34,765 nucleotides of DNA from Acidobacteriota bacterium (lineage in GTDB: Bacteria; Acidobacteriota; Terriglobia; Bryobacterales; Bryobacteraceae), in contig JAFDVU010000062.1 in NCBI GenBank assembly GCA_018268835.1, positions 1-34,765 of the forward strand, given 5' to 3'. The position numbers and the translations under genes were made by a program. How positions within the stretch are numbered: the first letter of the stretch is position 1; the number at the start of each line of letters is the position of its first letter. Below, piece after piece: positions 22,719 to 30,283 of the stretch. The notes under the pieces are model-generated. The model did no database searches. It was given only the letters and a program-made list of their open reading frames with translations, and had not been told where the DNA came from.

Positions 22719-23795
22719 ATGCAAGTGAGCACGAGGGGCCCCCAATATCTGGCGGCGCGCACCGCGGCGGAGCGCGTGCACCCGCGGTTCCGCGAGGTGC
22801 GGACCATCGGCGCCGCGCTTCCCGAAATCGACGAGATCGAGCGCCTGATCGACGCCGCGTTCTGGGCCAGCCTGCGGCGCGAGGAGGATCTGTCGCCGCA
22901 AATCTCGCTGGCGTTTCTGGCGCCGGAGGACGCGGGCGCGCTCCTGCGCTTCGAGTCCGCGCTCGCGCTGACGCCAGAGGCGCTGAGCCGGTTGGCGCCC
23001 GCGGCTGAGCATCCCGGCATCCATCTGGGCGTGTGGCGGGAAAACGGCGAACTGCGGGTGTGGGGCGCCACGCGCTCGATTCCCGCCTTCTGCTTCGTGC
23101 TCGAGGTGGTGGCGCCGGGACTGGTGGTGCTCAAGTACCGGCGCAGCGACGCCACCGCGAAGTTCGTCAACGTCGCCGTTCTGGAGGGCGACGCGGTGAA
23201 GGTCGTGGATCGCTGCTCGCCCGCCGTGCCCGGCATCGGCAGCGGAATCGCACTGCTGGAACTGGCGGCATCCATGCGCCGCCACAAGCGCGGCGGAGCC
23301 CTGCTGGTGGTGCCCGCGGGCAGCGACGCGTGGCGCGAATCCATCCGCCATCCGATCGCGTATTCGGTGGCGCCGAGGTTCGCGCGGCTGGCCGAACTCA
23401 TCGCCGAGCCGGAAGCTGCTCACCAGGATCGCCGCTGGCAGGAGGCCTTCCGCCAGACTGTGGAGAGCATCGCCGGTCTCACCGCGGTGGACGGCGCCAC
23501 GATCGTCAACGACCGCTTCGAGGTGCTCGCGTTCGGAGCCAAGATCCGCCGCCGCGACGGCTCGCCGACGCTGGAGAACGTGATCCTCTCGGCGCCGCTC
23601 GAAGGCTTCGAAGCGCACGTCCTGCCGACGCTGCAGACCGGAGGCACACGCCACCTCTCGGCGGCGCAGTTCGCCCACGATCAGCGCGACTCGTTGGCGC
23701 TGGTAGCCTCGCAGGACGGCCGCTTCACCGTGTTCGCCTGGTCGGAGTTGGACGCGATGGTGCGCGCCCACCGCGTGGAAACTCTGCTGATGTAG
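22719..23795 (+). CDS. DACNV-type sensor plus diadenylate-cyclase-like domain protein
   Basis: A 358-residue protein that resembles proteins annotated as 'putative sensor domain DACNV-containing'. The N-terminal ~230 residues would be the sensor part (TLxGVWRENGELRVWGATR-like beta core, with LVVLKYRRS). The C-terminal region ~245-345 matches the DisA_N/DAC fold: DGATIVND at D258-G259-A260 corresponds to the catalytic DGA motif, AFGAKI follows, and TGGTRHLSAAQ occupies the position of the GTRHRAA (RHR) motif. The third residue of RHR is Leu313 here. Intact DAC domains condense two ATP molecules into cyclic di-AMP; whether this variant is active is open. No membrane segment is seen. ATG 22719 is chosen to start the conserved region; GAAAGA precedes it. 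Confidence 0.72.
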   Translation: MQVSTRGPQYLAARTAAERVHPRFREVRTIGAALPEIDEIERLIDAAFWASLRREEDLSPQISLAFLAPEDAGALLRFESALALTPEALSRLAPAAEHPGIHLGVWRENGELRVWGATRSIPAFCFVLEVVAPGLVVLKYRRSDATAKFVNVAVLEGDAVKVVDRCSPAVPGIGSGIALLELAASMRRHKRGGALLVVPAGSDAWRESIRHPIAYSVAPRFARLAELIAEPEAAHQDRRWQEAFRQTVESIAGLTAVDGATIVNDRFEVLAFGAKIRRRDGSPTLENVILSAPLEGFEAHVLPTLQTGGTRHLSAAQFAHDQRDSLALVASQDGRFTVFAWSELDAMVRAHRVETLLM

Positions 23796-24202
23796 CGGCA
23801 GGCGAGCCAGACGCGCCCGCCGAATTCGCTTTCGGGCTGGCAGGGCAGCCGTGGAACACCATTGCGGTCCGCCTTACGGCCTTCCGGTCGTGGGCGAAAC
23901 CGGGGAACATCAAAGTTACCGCCAATTCCCTGATCGAAGATACCGGTAACGGCCGCTCACGCCTGATTCCTGGGACACACATCGTAGCTGAACAATCGGT
24001 CTTCACGGAATAAGATGGCTAAATGAATCTTCCGGTATGTGCCCGAGCATTGGTGTCTTTCCGATCTTTTCATATGACGAAAAAGAGGTCTCCCGGATTT
24101 GGGTCTTTCTTTTCCTGTTCTTTTTACCTTAGACTGCTAAATAGCGCCGGCGACACAGAGGGATGTTCCGGCGAAAGCGGGATCCATAGGAGGAAATTAC
24201 TA
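23796..24202. other. gene-free region before the orphan gene
   Basis: No supported gene in about 400 bp. A 7 bp inverted repeat (GTTACCG 23915-23921 / CGGTAAC 23944-23950, 22-base loop) may end the DAC-like transcript. From 24000 onward the DNA becomes AT-rich, with a 27-base pyrimidine-rich tract at 24104-24130 and TGCTAAATA at 24135-24143 as a weak extended -10. This part probably holds the promoter and leader of the next gene. Confidence 0.4.
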
Positions 24203-24595
24203 ATGAGCCAACTGTTAGTAGTGCTCTTTAACAACACAGTCAACACTTTGACATTCATCAATACCGAGGACAGCGGCAACAATCAGACGGTGCCGCCGCT
24301 GAGCATGTTCCGGACCCAACAGCACTTCAACATTCCGGACATGAGCGATTGCGGTGAGTACTTCCAGGCCCACCACATGGAAGTCCAGAGCGTGGATGGC
24401 ACGCCGATCTTCAGTTTCTGGGACAACGACGACGCCAATTACGCCCTCTGTTGCTGTTCGGGCAGAAATTGCACGAGCGGTACCAATATGCCTGGCTATT
24501 TCGATGGCGGCAATAACGCGACCGTCGGCATTATGATCAGCCAGCCCACGGGAGCTTACGCGATTCAGGCCTACAAAGTTATGAATGACGTGTAA
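24203..24595 (+). CDS. orphan 130-residue protein with Cys cluster
   Basis: No family was recognised. The ATG at 24203 follows TAGGAGGAAA (24187-24196), the most consensus-like ribosome binding site in the window, which implies high expression. The product has no signal peptide or membrane helix. It is Asn/Thr-rich and beta-prone at the start (LLVVLFNNTVNTLTFINTED), has five cysteines with three in a row (C83-C85, plus C50 and C90), and a Gly/Asn-rich end. The general look is of a small beta-sandwich protein such as a lectin, aegerolysin or toxin-like protein, but no diagnostic motif supports any of these. GC content is roughly 50%, well below the surroundings, which suggests horizontal acquisition. 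It converges on the metalloprotease gene. Confidence 0.65.
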   Translation: MSQLLVVLFNNTVNTLTFINTEDSGNNQTVPPLSMFRTQQHFNIPDMSDCGEYFQAHHMEVQSVDGTPIFSFWDNDDANYALCCCSGRNCTSGTNMPGYFDGGNNATVGIMISQPTGAYAIQAYKVMNDV

Positions 24596-24644
24596 GATCC
24601 GGGCTTCTATCTCTTATCTCACAAAACAAAGAAGGCATGTCAAA

Positions 24645-24665
24645 GGGCAGGCCTGAGGTCTGCCC
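24645..24665. terminator. hairpin between the orphan gene and the metalloprotease
   Basis: GGGCAGGCC (24645-24653) pairs with GGTCTGCCC (24657-24665), a 9 bp stem with one G-T pair and a TGA loop. It lies between two convergent stop codons. On the minus strand it is followed by CTTTGACATG and then a T-rich run, so it best serves the metalloprotease transcript. Confidence 0.5.
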
Positions 24666-24667
24666 CA

Positions 24668-27259
24668 CTACCAGGGAACCGGCGCGAGCCAGTCCAGCGC
24701 GGGTTCGCCGATGGGCGCACCCGGTGGCGCATCCGCCACCGGCATCACGCGCACCGGGTCCGCCGGACGCTCCAGGAAGCGTTTGATGTCCGCCGCCAGC
24801 AGCGCGCGCTGCGCCTGTTCCTCTTCGTTCTGCCCGGCCTCGCCGCGCAGGCGCGCCGCGAGCCTGGACAATTTCAGCGACGCGATGGCGCGGACCTGCG
24901 CGTTTTGCGCGCCGGTGGCCAGCCACATCACGCGGTCCACCAGCACGCGCTCCTCGGCGCGCCGCACTTCGGCCTCGTACGGGTTGGCCACCGGCGCATC
25001 GAACACGGCTTTGGTGAGGCGATCGATCACTTCCTCCAGGCCGGGAAGCGTGGGATCGACAGCGTGCTGCGCCACCATGCGTGCCGCGCGGTCCAGTTGC
25101 AGGGTGAACCCGATGGTCACGTCGGCCGCGATGGCGCCGGGCGTGATCGGGTCGAAGCCGTCGCCCGTGGTGCGCGGGAAGAGTTCGCGATGCCGCCCGA
25201 ACCCCGGCGGACGCGGCGGAATCGCGTCCAGCACCTGCCTGGGCACCGTGAGTTCGCCGGGCTTCAGGGTTCCGGCCAGTGCCTCCAGCGCCTTGCGCTG
25301 GTTCGCCGGCGTTTCCCACTTCACCGGAGTGCGCCCGTCGCCGCGCATGGCGTAGACGAAGTCCTGCCCGCCGATCATGGACGCGCTGGATTCCACCGCG
25401 TAGCGATGGTACATGAAGATCGGCACCAGCGGCTCCTCAATGGTCGCCATCGGCGCTCCGTTGCGGATGGTGTGCTCGCCCAGGCGATTGAGCGCGGCGC
25501 GCCGCACCTTCATCAGGCGGTTCAATTCGTCGGCCTGGTTCACGCCGTTGGACCACTGCTCCACGCGCGGGTGAATGTCGGTGTCCTGGTTGGTAAAGTA
25601 GCGCAGATCCTTGGCCCAGGCTTCATCGAGGATGCGGGTGAGTTCGGCCTTCTCGTCGCCCTTGGGCAGCACGCGGTAGCCGTAGTCGATGGTCACCTTG
25701 TCCCACTCGCCGATGCCCACCGGGTATGCGTGCGAAATATCGATGGACCCGTCGGCGCGCAGCACTTCTGCCGGGTGCGGGTAGTCCATCACGCTGATCC
25801 AGCCCCTGGTGCTGTCGTAGTAGTTGTGGCCCAGTCCGAGCGTGTGGCCGACTTCGTGCGCGGCCAGTTGCCGGATGCGCGCCAGCGCCGTCTGGTAGAG
25901 AATGTCCGGCTTCTCGTTGCCGGTGGTGTAGGGCGAGAGCAGCCCTTCGAAGATCAGGTAATCCTGGCGGTCACGCAGCGAGCCCAGCGTGACCGTGGCT
26001 TTGATGATCTCGCCCGTGCGCGGATCGGCGACGGTGCCGCCCATGCTCCATCCGCGCGTGGAACGGTGCACCCAGTTGATCATGTTGTAGCGGATGTCCA
26101 TGGGGTCGGCGCCTTCGGGCAGAACCGCGACCTGGAACGCGTTGCGGAAGCCCGCGGCTTCGAACGCCTGGTTCCACCAGCTTGCGCCTTCGATCAACGC
26201 CTGGCGCACATCGGGCGGCGCGCCCGGATCCACCCAGTAGCGGATCGGGTTGACGGCTTCGCTGACGGCGGCGTTGGGGTCCTTCTTCTCCAGGCGATGC
26301 CGGCGGATGAAGTGCTTCACCATCGGCTCGCCGATGGGCGTGCTGTAATCCACGTAGGTCAACCCGCCGTAGCCGGCGCGCGGGTCGTCTTCGCGAGGCT
26401 GATATTTATCGTCGGGCAGTTCCACCAGCGAGTAATGCTCGCGCAGGGTGACCGCATCGGGTGTCGGGGTGACGCTGGCCACGGTGCCGGAGAAGAGTCC
26501 GCCGCCGAATCCGCCGCGTCCTCCACGTCCGCCGGCGGCGGCGCCCGGGGTGCTGACCACAATCGGCGGCGGTCCCTGGGCGGGGCCGGCGATGAAGCCG
26601 CCGCGTCCGCCCGCGGCTTCGTTGACGAACGTGAGGGTCGCTTCGATTTCGGTGTTTTTGGGGAAGTTCTTCGTGCGCGGCAGGTAGAAGGCGGTGCGCG
26701 TGCGATCCACGCGATAGGTGGCGCCGAGAGCCGCGCCCGCGCCGTGCCCGTCGCGCAGGAAGAAGTCGGTCGCATCAACCAGCACGCGCCCGTTCGTTTC
26801 CGCGCCCACCGTGAATCCCCAGAGGATCGACTTGGCGAAGGAGTCCGCAACCGAGCGCCGCTCCGCCGGATTTTCGCTCGATGAGCGGAAGGCTTCGTTC
26901 CCCTGCACCATCAGCACGCGCGGCCCGACCCGTTCGAAGCGGACCACCTTACCCTGCCCTTCCTGTCCGCGGTCGAGCCCGATGTCGTTGGATCCGAGGC
27001 CGGCGGCGAGTCCGGTGGCGTAGAGAAAATCGGCATCGAAGCGCGAGATCTCCAGCCACAGAGCCCCGGTACGCTCATCCCAGTACATCGGGAAGTAGCC
27101 GTCCAGCTTGCGCATCGCGGCGGTACGCTCCTCGATCGGCAGGATGCGCGCGGGGATCGCGGGTTGAGCGGCCGCGCCCGCTCCGCGTCCCCCTCCCTGC
27201 TGGGCGCCGAGCGGTGCCAGAAACACGACGGCTGTCAATGCGATGGTGAGTCGTGACAT
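24668..27259 (-). CDS. exported zinc metalloprotease (DUF5117/metzincin type)
   Basis: An 863-residue secreted peptidase. A signal peptide (SRLTIALTAVVFLAPLGAQQ) precedes a DUF5117-like beta region (FPMYWDERTGALWLEIS, then DFLYATGLAAGLGSNDIGLDR) and a Gly-rich linker (~240-253). The catalytic part carries HEVGHTLGLGH at residues 468-478, the complete metzincin zinc motif HExxHxxGxxH with catalytic E469, followed by SVMDYPHP as the Met-turn. The C-terminal ~250 residues are helical. Family members are widespread in Acidobacteria and Bacteroidetes as secreted proteases of unknown substrate. ATG 27259 fits the signal peptide and has AGAGGG about 11 bases upstream, although the frame extends to 27469. 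TACAAT on the minus strand at 27287-27282 is a possible -10. Confidence 0.88.
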   Translation of the reverse strand: MSRLTIALTAVVFLAPLGAQQGGGRGAGAAAQPAIPARILPIEERTAAMRKLDGYFPMYWDERTGALWLEISRFDADFLYATGLAAGLGSNDIGLDRGQEGQGKVVRFERVGPRVLMVQGNEAFRSSSENPAERRSVADSFAKSILWGFTVGAETNGRVLVDATDFFLRDGHGAGAALGATYRVDRTRTAFYLPRTKNFPKNTEIEATLTFVNEAAGGRGGFIAGPAQGPPPIVVSTPGAAAGGRGGRGGFGGGLFSGTVASVTPTPDAVTLREHYSLVELPDDKYQPREDDPRAGYGGLTYVDYSTPIGEPMVKHFIRRHRLEKKDPNAAVSEAVNPIRYWVDPGAPPDVRQALIEGASWWNQAFEAAGFRNAFQVAVLPEGADPMDIRYNMINWVHRSTRGWSMGGTVADPRTGEIIKATVTLGSLRDRQDYLIFEGLLSPYTTGNEKPDILYQTALARIRQLAAHEVGHTLGLGHNYYDSTRGWISVMDYPHPAEVLRADGSIDISHAYPVGIGEWDKVTIDYGYRVLPKGDEKAELTRILDEAWAKDLRYFTNQDTDIHPRVEQWSNGVNQADELNRLMKVRRAALNRLGEHTIRNGAPMATIEEPLVPIFMYHRYAVESSASMIGGQDFVYAMRGDGRTPVKWETPANQRKALEALAGTLKPGELTVPRQVLDAIPPRPPGFGRHRELFPRTTGDGFDPITPGAIAADVTIGFTLQLDRAARMVAQHAVDPTLPGLEEVIDRLTKAVFDAPVANPYEAEVRRAEERVLVDRVMWLATGAQNAQVRAIASLKLSRLAARLRGEAGQNEEEQAQRALLAADIKRFLERPADPVRVMPVADAPPGAPIGEPALDWLAPVPW

Positions 27260-27411
27260 GTTGGGAAGACCCTCTGAGACATTGTATATGCAGCCGGAGG
27301 ATGCGCCGGCATCGGGCGTGAGCCTTTTTCCGCAGAACCGCTGCGTAATAGAACGTGAGGACCGGCAGTGCCCGCGGAAGAGAGGCACGCCCTCATGGCC
27401 AGCTCGGAGGA

Positions 27412-27444
27412 GGCCGCGTCGTTCCCCGATCGCACGACGCGGCC
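27412..27444. repeat. strong 11-bp inverted repeat in the divergent region
   Basis: GGCCGCGTCGT (27412-27422) and ACGACGCGGCC (27434-27444) are perfectly complementary with an 11-base loop; nearby GGAGG/CCTCC can extend the fold. Both flanking genes start rather than end here, so it is not a terminator of either. REP-like element or structured RNA are possible. Confidence 0.6.
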
Positions 27445-27497
27445 GCTGGCCTCCCCTAACGGCCAACACCGCTTCCTAACCTGCGCGCCTCCGCAAT

Positions 27498-27523
27498 CGG
27501 AGCCGCGACCGTAAGGGAGCGAC
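27498..27523. repeat. candidate dispersed intergenic repeat
   Basis: The sequence around CGGAGCCGCGACCGTAAGGG is one I associate with multicopy intergenic repeats in Solibacter-like genomes, whose translation gives LPYGRGS. No second copy was seen in this window, so the call rests on recollection only. Confidence 0.3.
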
Positions 27524-27555
27524 CTTCCCCCTCCCGGCCGTGATATGAATAACGA

Positions 27556-29007
27556 GTGGCTCACGACTCCAATCACGTGTCTTTGAACCGGCGGACCCTA
27601 CTTGAAACGCTGGCGGGCGGAGCGCTCGCCGGTAGCCTGACCAGGCTTGGCGCCGCGCCGCCGGATCCGCGCTGGAACATCCTCTTCGTCCTGATGGACG
27701 ACCTTGGATGGCACGACCTCGGGCCTTACGGCAATCGCTTCATCGATACGCCGAACCTGAATCGCTTTGCCGGACAGAGCGTCCGCTTCACCAACGCGTA
27801 CGCCGCCTGCCCGGTCTGCTCGCCGACGCGCGCCAGCATCATGACCGGCAAGTATCCCGCGCGCCTCCATCTCACCGACTGGATCCCCGGCCGCAAGCAG
27901 TTCCCCACGGCGAGAATCCTCACGCCGAAGTTCAACCAGTTCCTGCCGGTGGAGGACAAGACCATCGCGGAAACCATCTCCCCGCGCGGCTACCGCACCG
28001 CGGCGATCGGCAAATGGCACCTCGGCGGACCGGGACATCTGCCGACCGACCGGGGCTTCGGCACGAACATCGCCGGCACGGCCGCCGGGCATCCGCCCAC
28101 GTACTTCGGACCGCTCGAATTGCCCGGCCTCAATCTGGCGCCCGGCGAGTTTCTCACCGAGCGGCTGACCAATGAAGGCATCCGCTTCATGAACGCCGAC
28201 CGGCGAACGCCGTTCTTCCTCTACCAGGCGCACTTCACCGTGCACATGCCGTTGCAGGCGCGTGACGAGGTCATCGCGAAATATCGCAAGCGCGATACCG
28301 GCGACGTCAACCCGATCTACTGCGCGATGGTGGAGAGCGCCGACGATTCCATGGGGCATCTGATGAAGGCGCTCGACGACTCCGGGCAGGCGGACCGCAC
28401 CATCGTCATCTTCTTCTCCGATAACGGCGGCGTGCGCTACCAGGGAAAGCAGAACCGTCCCGTGACCGACAACAGCCCTCTGCGCGCAGGCAAGGGGCAC
28501 GTCTTCGAAGGCGGCATCCGCGAGCCCCTGATGATCCGCTGGCCCGGTGTAACGCGCGCGGGAAGCGTAATCGATGAGCCGGTGTCGAGCGTCGACTTCT
28601 TCCCGACCATCTGCGAGGCCGCCGGGGCCGCCCCCGGAAAGGTGGACGGCCGCTCGCTCGTGCCCCTGCTGCGCGGGAAGAAGCAGCCCGAGCGGCCGCT
28701 GTTCTGGCACTACCCGCACTTCAGCGATCAGGGCGGCAGTCCCGCCGGCGCGGTGCGGCTCGGCGAATGGAAGCTGCTCGAATTCTATGAAGACGGCCGG
28801 CTCGAACTGTACCACCTGGTGGACGATCCCGGCGAGCGGCGCAACCTGGTCCGCCGCGAAGCAGCGCGCGCCAAGAAACTGCACGCGCTGCTCGCGGACT
28901 GGCGCCGCAGCGTGGATGCCGCCATGCCCACACCGAACCCCCAGTACGATCCCGCGCACTCCAGCGAAGGGCTGACCGGATACCAACCGCCGACCGAGCC
29001 CGTGTAG
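27556..29007 (+). CDS. exported sulfatase (arylsulfatase family)
   Basis: A 483-residue type I sulfatase that hydrolyses sulfate esters, probably from glycans. A twin-arginine-like leader (LNRRTLLETLAGGALAGSLT) precedes the catalytic domain. D48/D49 (LFVLMDDLG) bind calcium, and CSPTRAS carries the formylglycine cysteine C88 in the CxPxR signature. GKWHLGG, FFSDNGG and the C-terminal subdomain (WKLLEFYEDGRLELYHL) are typical. Maturation by a formylglycine-generating enzyme is needed; none is in the window. GTG 27556 is used; GTG 27577 is an equally acceptable start that leaves the RR leader intact, and neither has a clear ribosome binding site. Its stop is two bases from the stop of the lactonase-like gene. 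Confidence 0.92.
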   Translation: MAHDSNHVSLNRRTLLETLAGGALAGSLTRLGAAPPDPRWNILFVLMDDLGWHDLGPYGNRFIDTPNLNRFAGQSVRFTNAYAACPVCSPTRASIMTGKYPARLHLTDWIPGRKQFPTARILTPKFNQFLPVEDKTIAETISPRGYRTAAIGKWHLGGPGHLPTDRGFGTNIAGTAAGHPPTYFGPLELPGLNLAPGEFLTERLTNEGIRFMNADRRTPFFLYQAHFTVHMPLQARDEVIAKYRKRDTGDVNPIYCAMVESADDSMGHLMKALDDSGQADRTIVIFFSDNGGVRYQGKQNRPVTDNSPLRAGKGHVFEGGIREPLMIRWPGVTRAGSVIDEPVSSVDFFPTICEAAGAAPGKVDGRSLVPLLRGKKQPERPLFWHYPHFSDQGGSPAGAVRLGEWKLLEFYEDGRLELYHLVDDPGERRNLVRREAARAKKLHALLADWRRSVDAAMPTPNPQYDPAHSSEGLTGYQPPTEPV

Positions 29008-29009
29008 AG

Positions 29010-30110
29010 CTATCGCACCGCGAGTCCCTGGCTGCCCGCGGGGACACCGCCGGCCGCACCGGCCGCGGTCAGCGAGCCGTCCACCCCCACCCGAAAGCCC
29101 TGGACCTGGCCCGCTCCGCCGGCGCGCACGTAGAGATACCGGCTATCCGGTGACAGCGCTGCATCGGTCGGGACGCTTCCCGCGCCGGTCGAAGCCGCGA
29201 CCGCGTTAAGCAGCGAAAGCACGCCGGCGGGGGAGACGCGATAGCTCGAAATCGTCGCGGTGGCCGCGTTGATGGTGTAGGCGAAACGGCCGTCGTTGGT
29301 CACGACCGCCCAGCAGACCGCGCCCTGCCCGTTGGTCACGGAACCGGAGATCGGTTGGAGATCGCCGTTCTCGCTGACCCGGTAGGAAGACAGCGCGCTG
29401 GCACCGGCCTCGGACACGATCGCCACGTCGCGGTGCGTGAATTCGAAGCCGAACGGCGTGGCGCCGCTCGAATGATTCGAGATGGGTCCCGTGAGATATC
29501 CGCGGTCGCCCACCAGGTACGTGTCGATGGTCTGCGTGCCTTTCTCGGTGACCATCAGGAAGTCGCCGTCCCTGCTGAAGCTGACCTCCGCCGGCTTTGC
29601 GGCGGCGCCGCCGGAGAGAACGCGCTCCGAACCGGGCAGCGGCACGAGTTGATTGCCGCGGTGATCGATAGTGAACCCGGCCACGTTCGGCGTGCCGCCC
29701 GCGTTCAGCACGTACACCAGGTCCCCGCGCACGGCCACGCTGACCGGCATGGTGCCCCGTGAACTCACTACGTTCAGCAACTCCAGCCCATCCCTGCCGG
29801 CGGCGAACGCGGATACGTCGTTGCTGCCGGCGTTCACCGCGAACAGCAGGCGCCCGCCGCGGTCCAGCGCCACCGCTCCCTGCGACCCCAGCGGATCGTT
29901 GCCCGTGCCCATGCCACTGCCGCCGGTCGGATAGGTTCCGGCAAAGGTGAGCGCTCCGTTGGCTGCGCGGTGGAAGGCCACTACGGCGTTTCCGGTTGAT
30001 TGATTACTCAGCGTGTACACATCGCCGATGGCCGGTTGGGCCGGCAGTTGAGTGGCGGCCACCAGGGCCAGCCCCATCCTCAGAAAGAATCCGATCGCTT
30101 GCTTCTTCAT
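29010..30110 (-). CDS. exported seven-bladed propeller, lactonase-like protein
   Basis: A 366-residue secreted beta-propeller of the YVTN/6-phosphogluconolactonase-like (lactonase) type. A signal peptide (AIGFFLRMGLALVAATQLPA) is followed by repeated blade motifs such as GALTFAGTYPTGG, RLLFAVNAGSNDVSAF, GDLVYVLNAGG, FAYTINAATATISSYRV and RYLYVRAGGAGQVQGFRV. The enzyme activity is uncertain; many such exported proteins are structural propellers. ATG 30110 is supported by AGGAG ten bases upstream. It lies downstream of BNR paralog 2 on the same strand with a 173 bp gap and is convergent with the sulfatase. Confidence 0.85.
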   Translation of the reverse strand: MKKQAIGFFLRMGLALVAATQLPAQPAIGDVYTLSNQSTGNAVVAFHRAANGALTFAGTYPTGGSGMGTGNDPLGSQGAVALDRGGRLLFAVNAGSNDVSAFAAGRDGLELLNVVSSRGTMPVSVAVRGDLVYVLNAGGTPNVAGFTIDHRGNQLVPLPGSERVLSGGAAAKPAEVSFSRDGDFLMVTEKGTQTIDTYLVGDRGYLTGPISNHSSGATPFGFEFTHRDVAIVSEAGASALSSYRVSENGDLQPISGSVTNGQGAVCWAVVTNDGRFAYTINAATATISSYRVSPAGVLSLLNAVAASTGAGSVPTDAALSPDSRYLYVRAGGAGQVQGFRVGVDGSLTAAGAAGGVPAGSQGLAVR

Positions 30111-30211
30111 TACCGTGCGTCTCCTATGAATGAGCCATGTTGGTTCGAAAAGACCCGCGCGGTAACCGCGGCCGCAGGTTGCGGCGGGTCCACTGCGGTA
30201 AGCCGCGGGTA

Positions 30212-30229
30212 GCGGGACAATATTCCCGC
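30212..30229 (-). terminator. hairpin after BNR paralog 2
   Basis: GCGGGA (30212-30217) pairs with TCCCGC (30224-30229) around a six-base AT-rich loop, about 55 bp past the stop of the leftward BNR gene. No T-run follows, so Rho-independent termination is doubtful. More GC-rich palindromes, such as CGCGG-TAA-CCGCG, lie in the same gap. Confidence 0.35.
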
Positions 30230-30283
30230 AACTGGAGTTTTTCGAGATCCGTTTTGGCTGCGAACGCACGTTCGCGCGGCGGC

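Noticed and set aside
22541..23401. Leftward 286-codon frame opposite the DAC-like gene
   Set aside because: Shadow frame: Ser/Arg/Thr-rich, no domain, and it crosses the divergent regulatory gap.
24905..26884. 659-codon frame antisense to the metalloprotease
   Set aside because: Composition-driven shadow; the opposite strand carries the intact metzincin motif.
27235..27576. Leftward 113-codon frame containing LPYGRGS
   Set aside because: It lies in structured, probably repetitive intergenic DNA and lacks a ribosome binding site and any domain.
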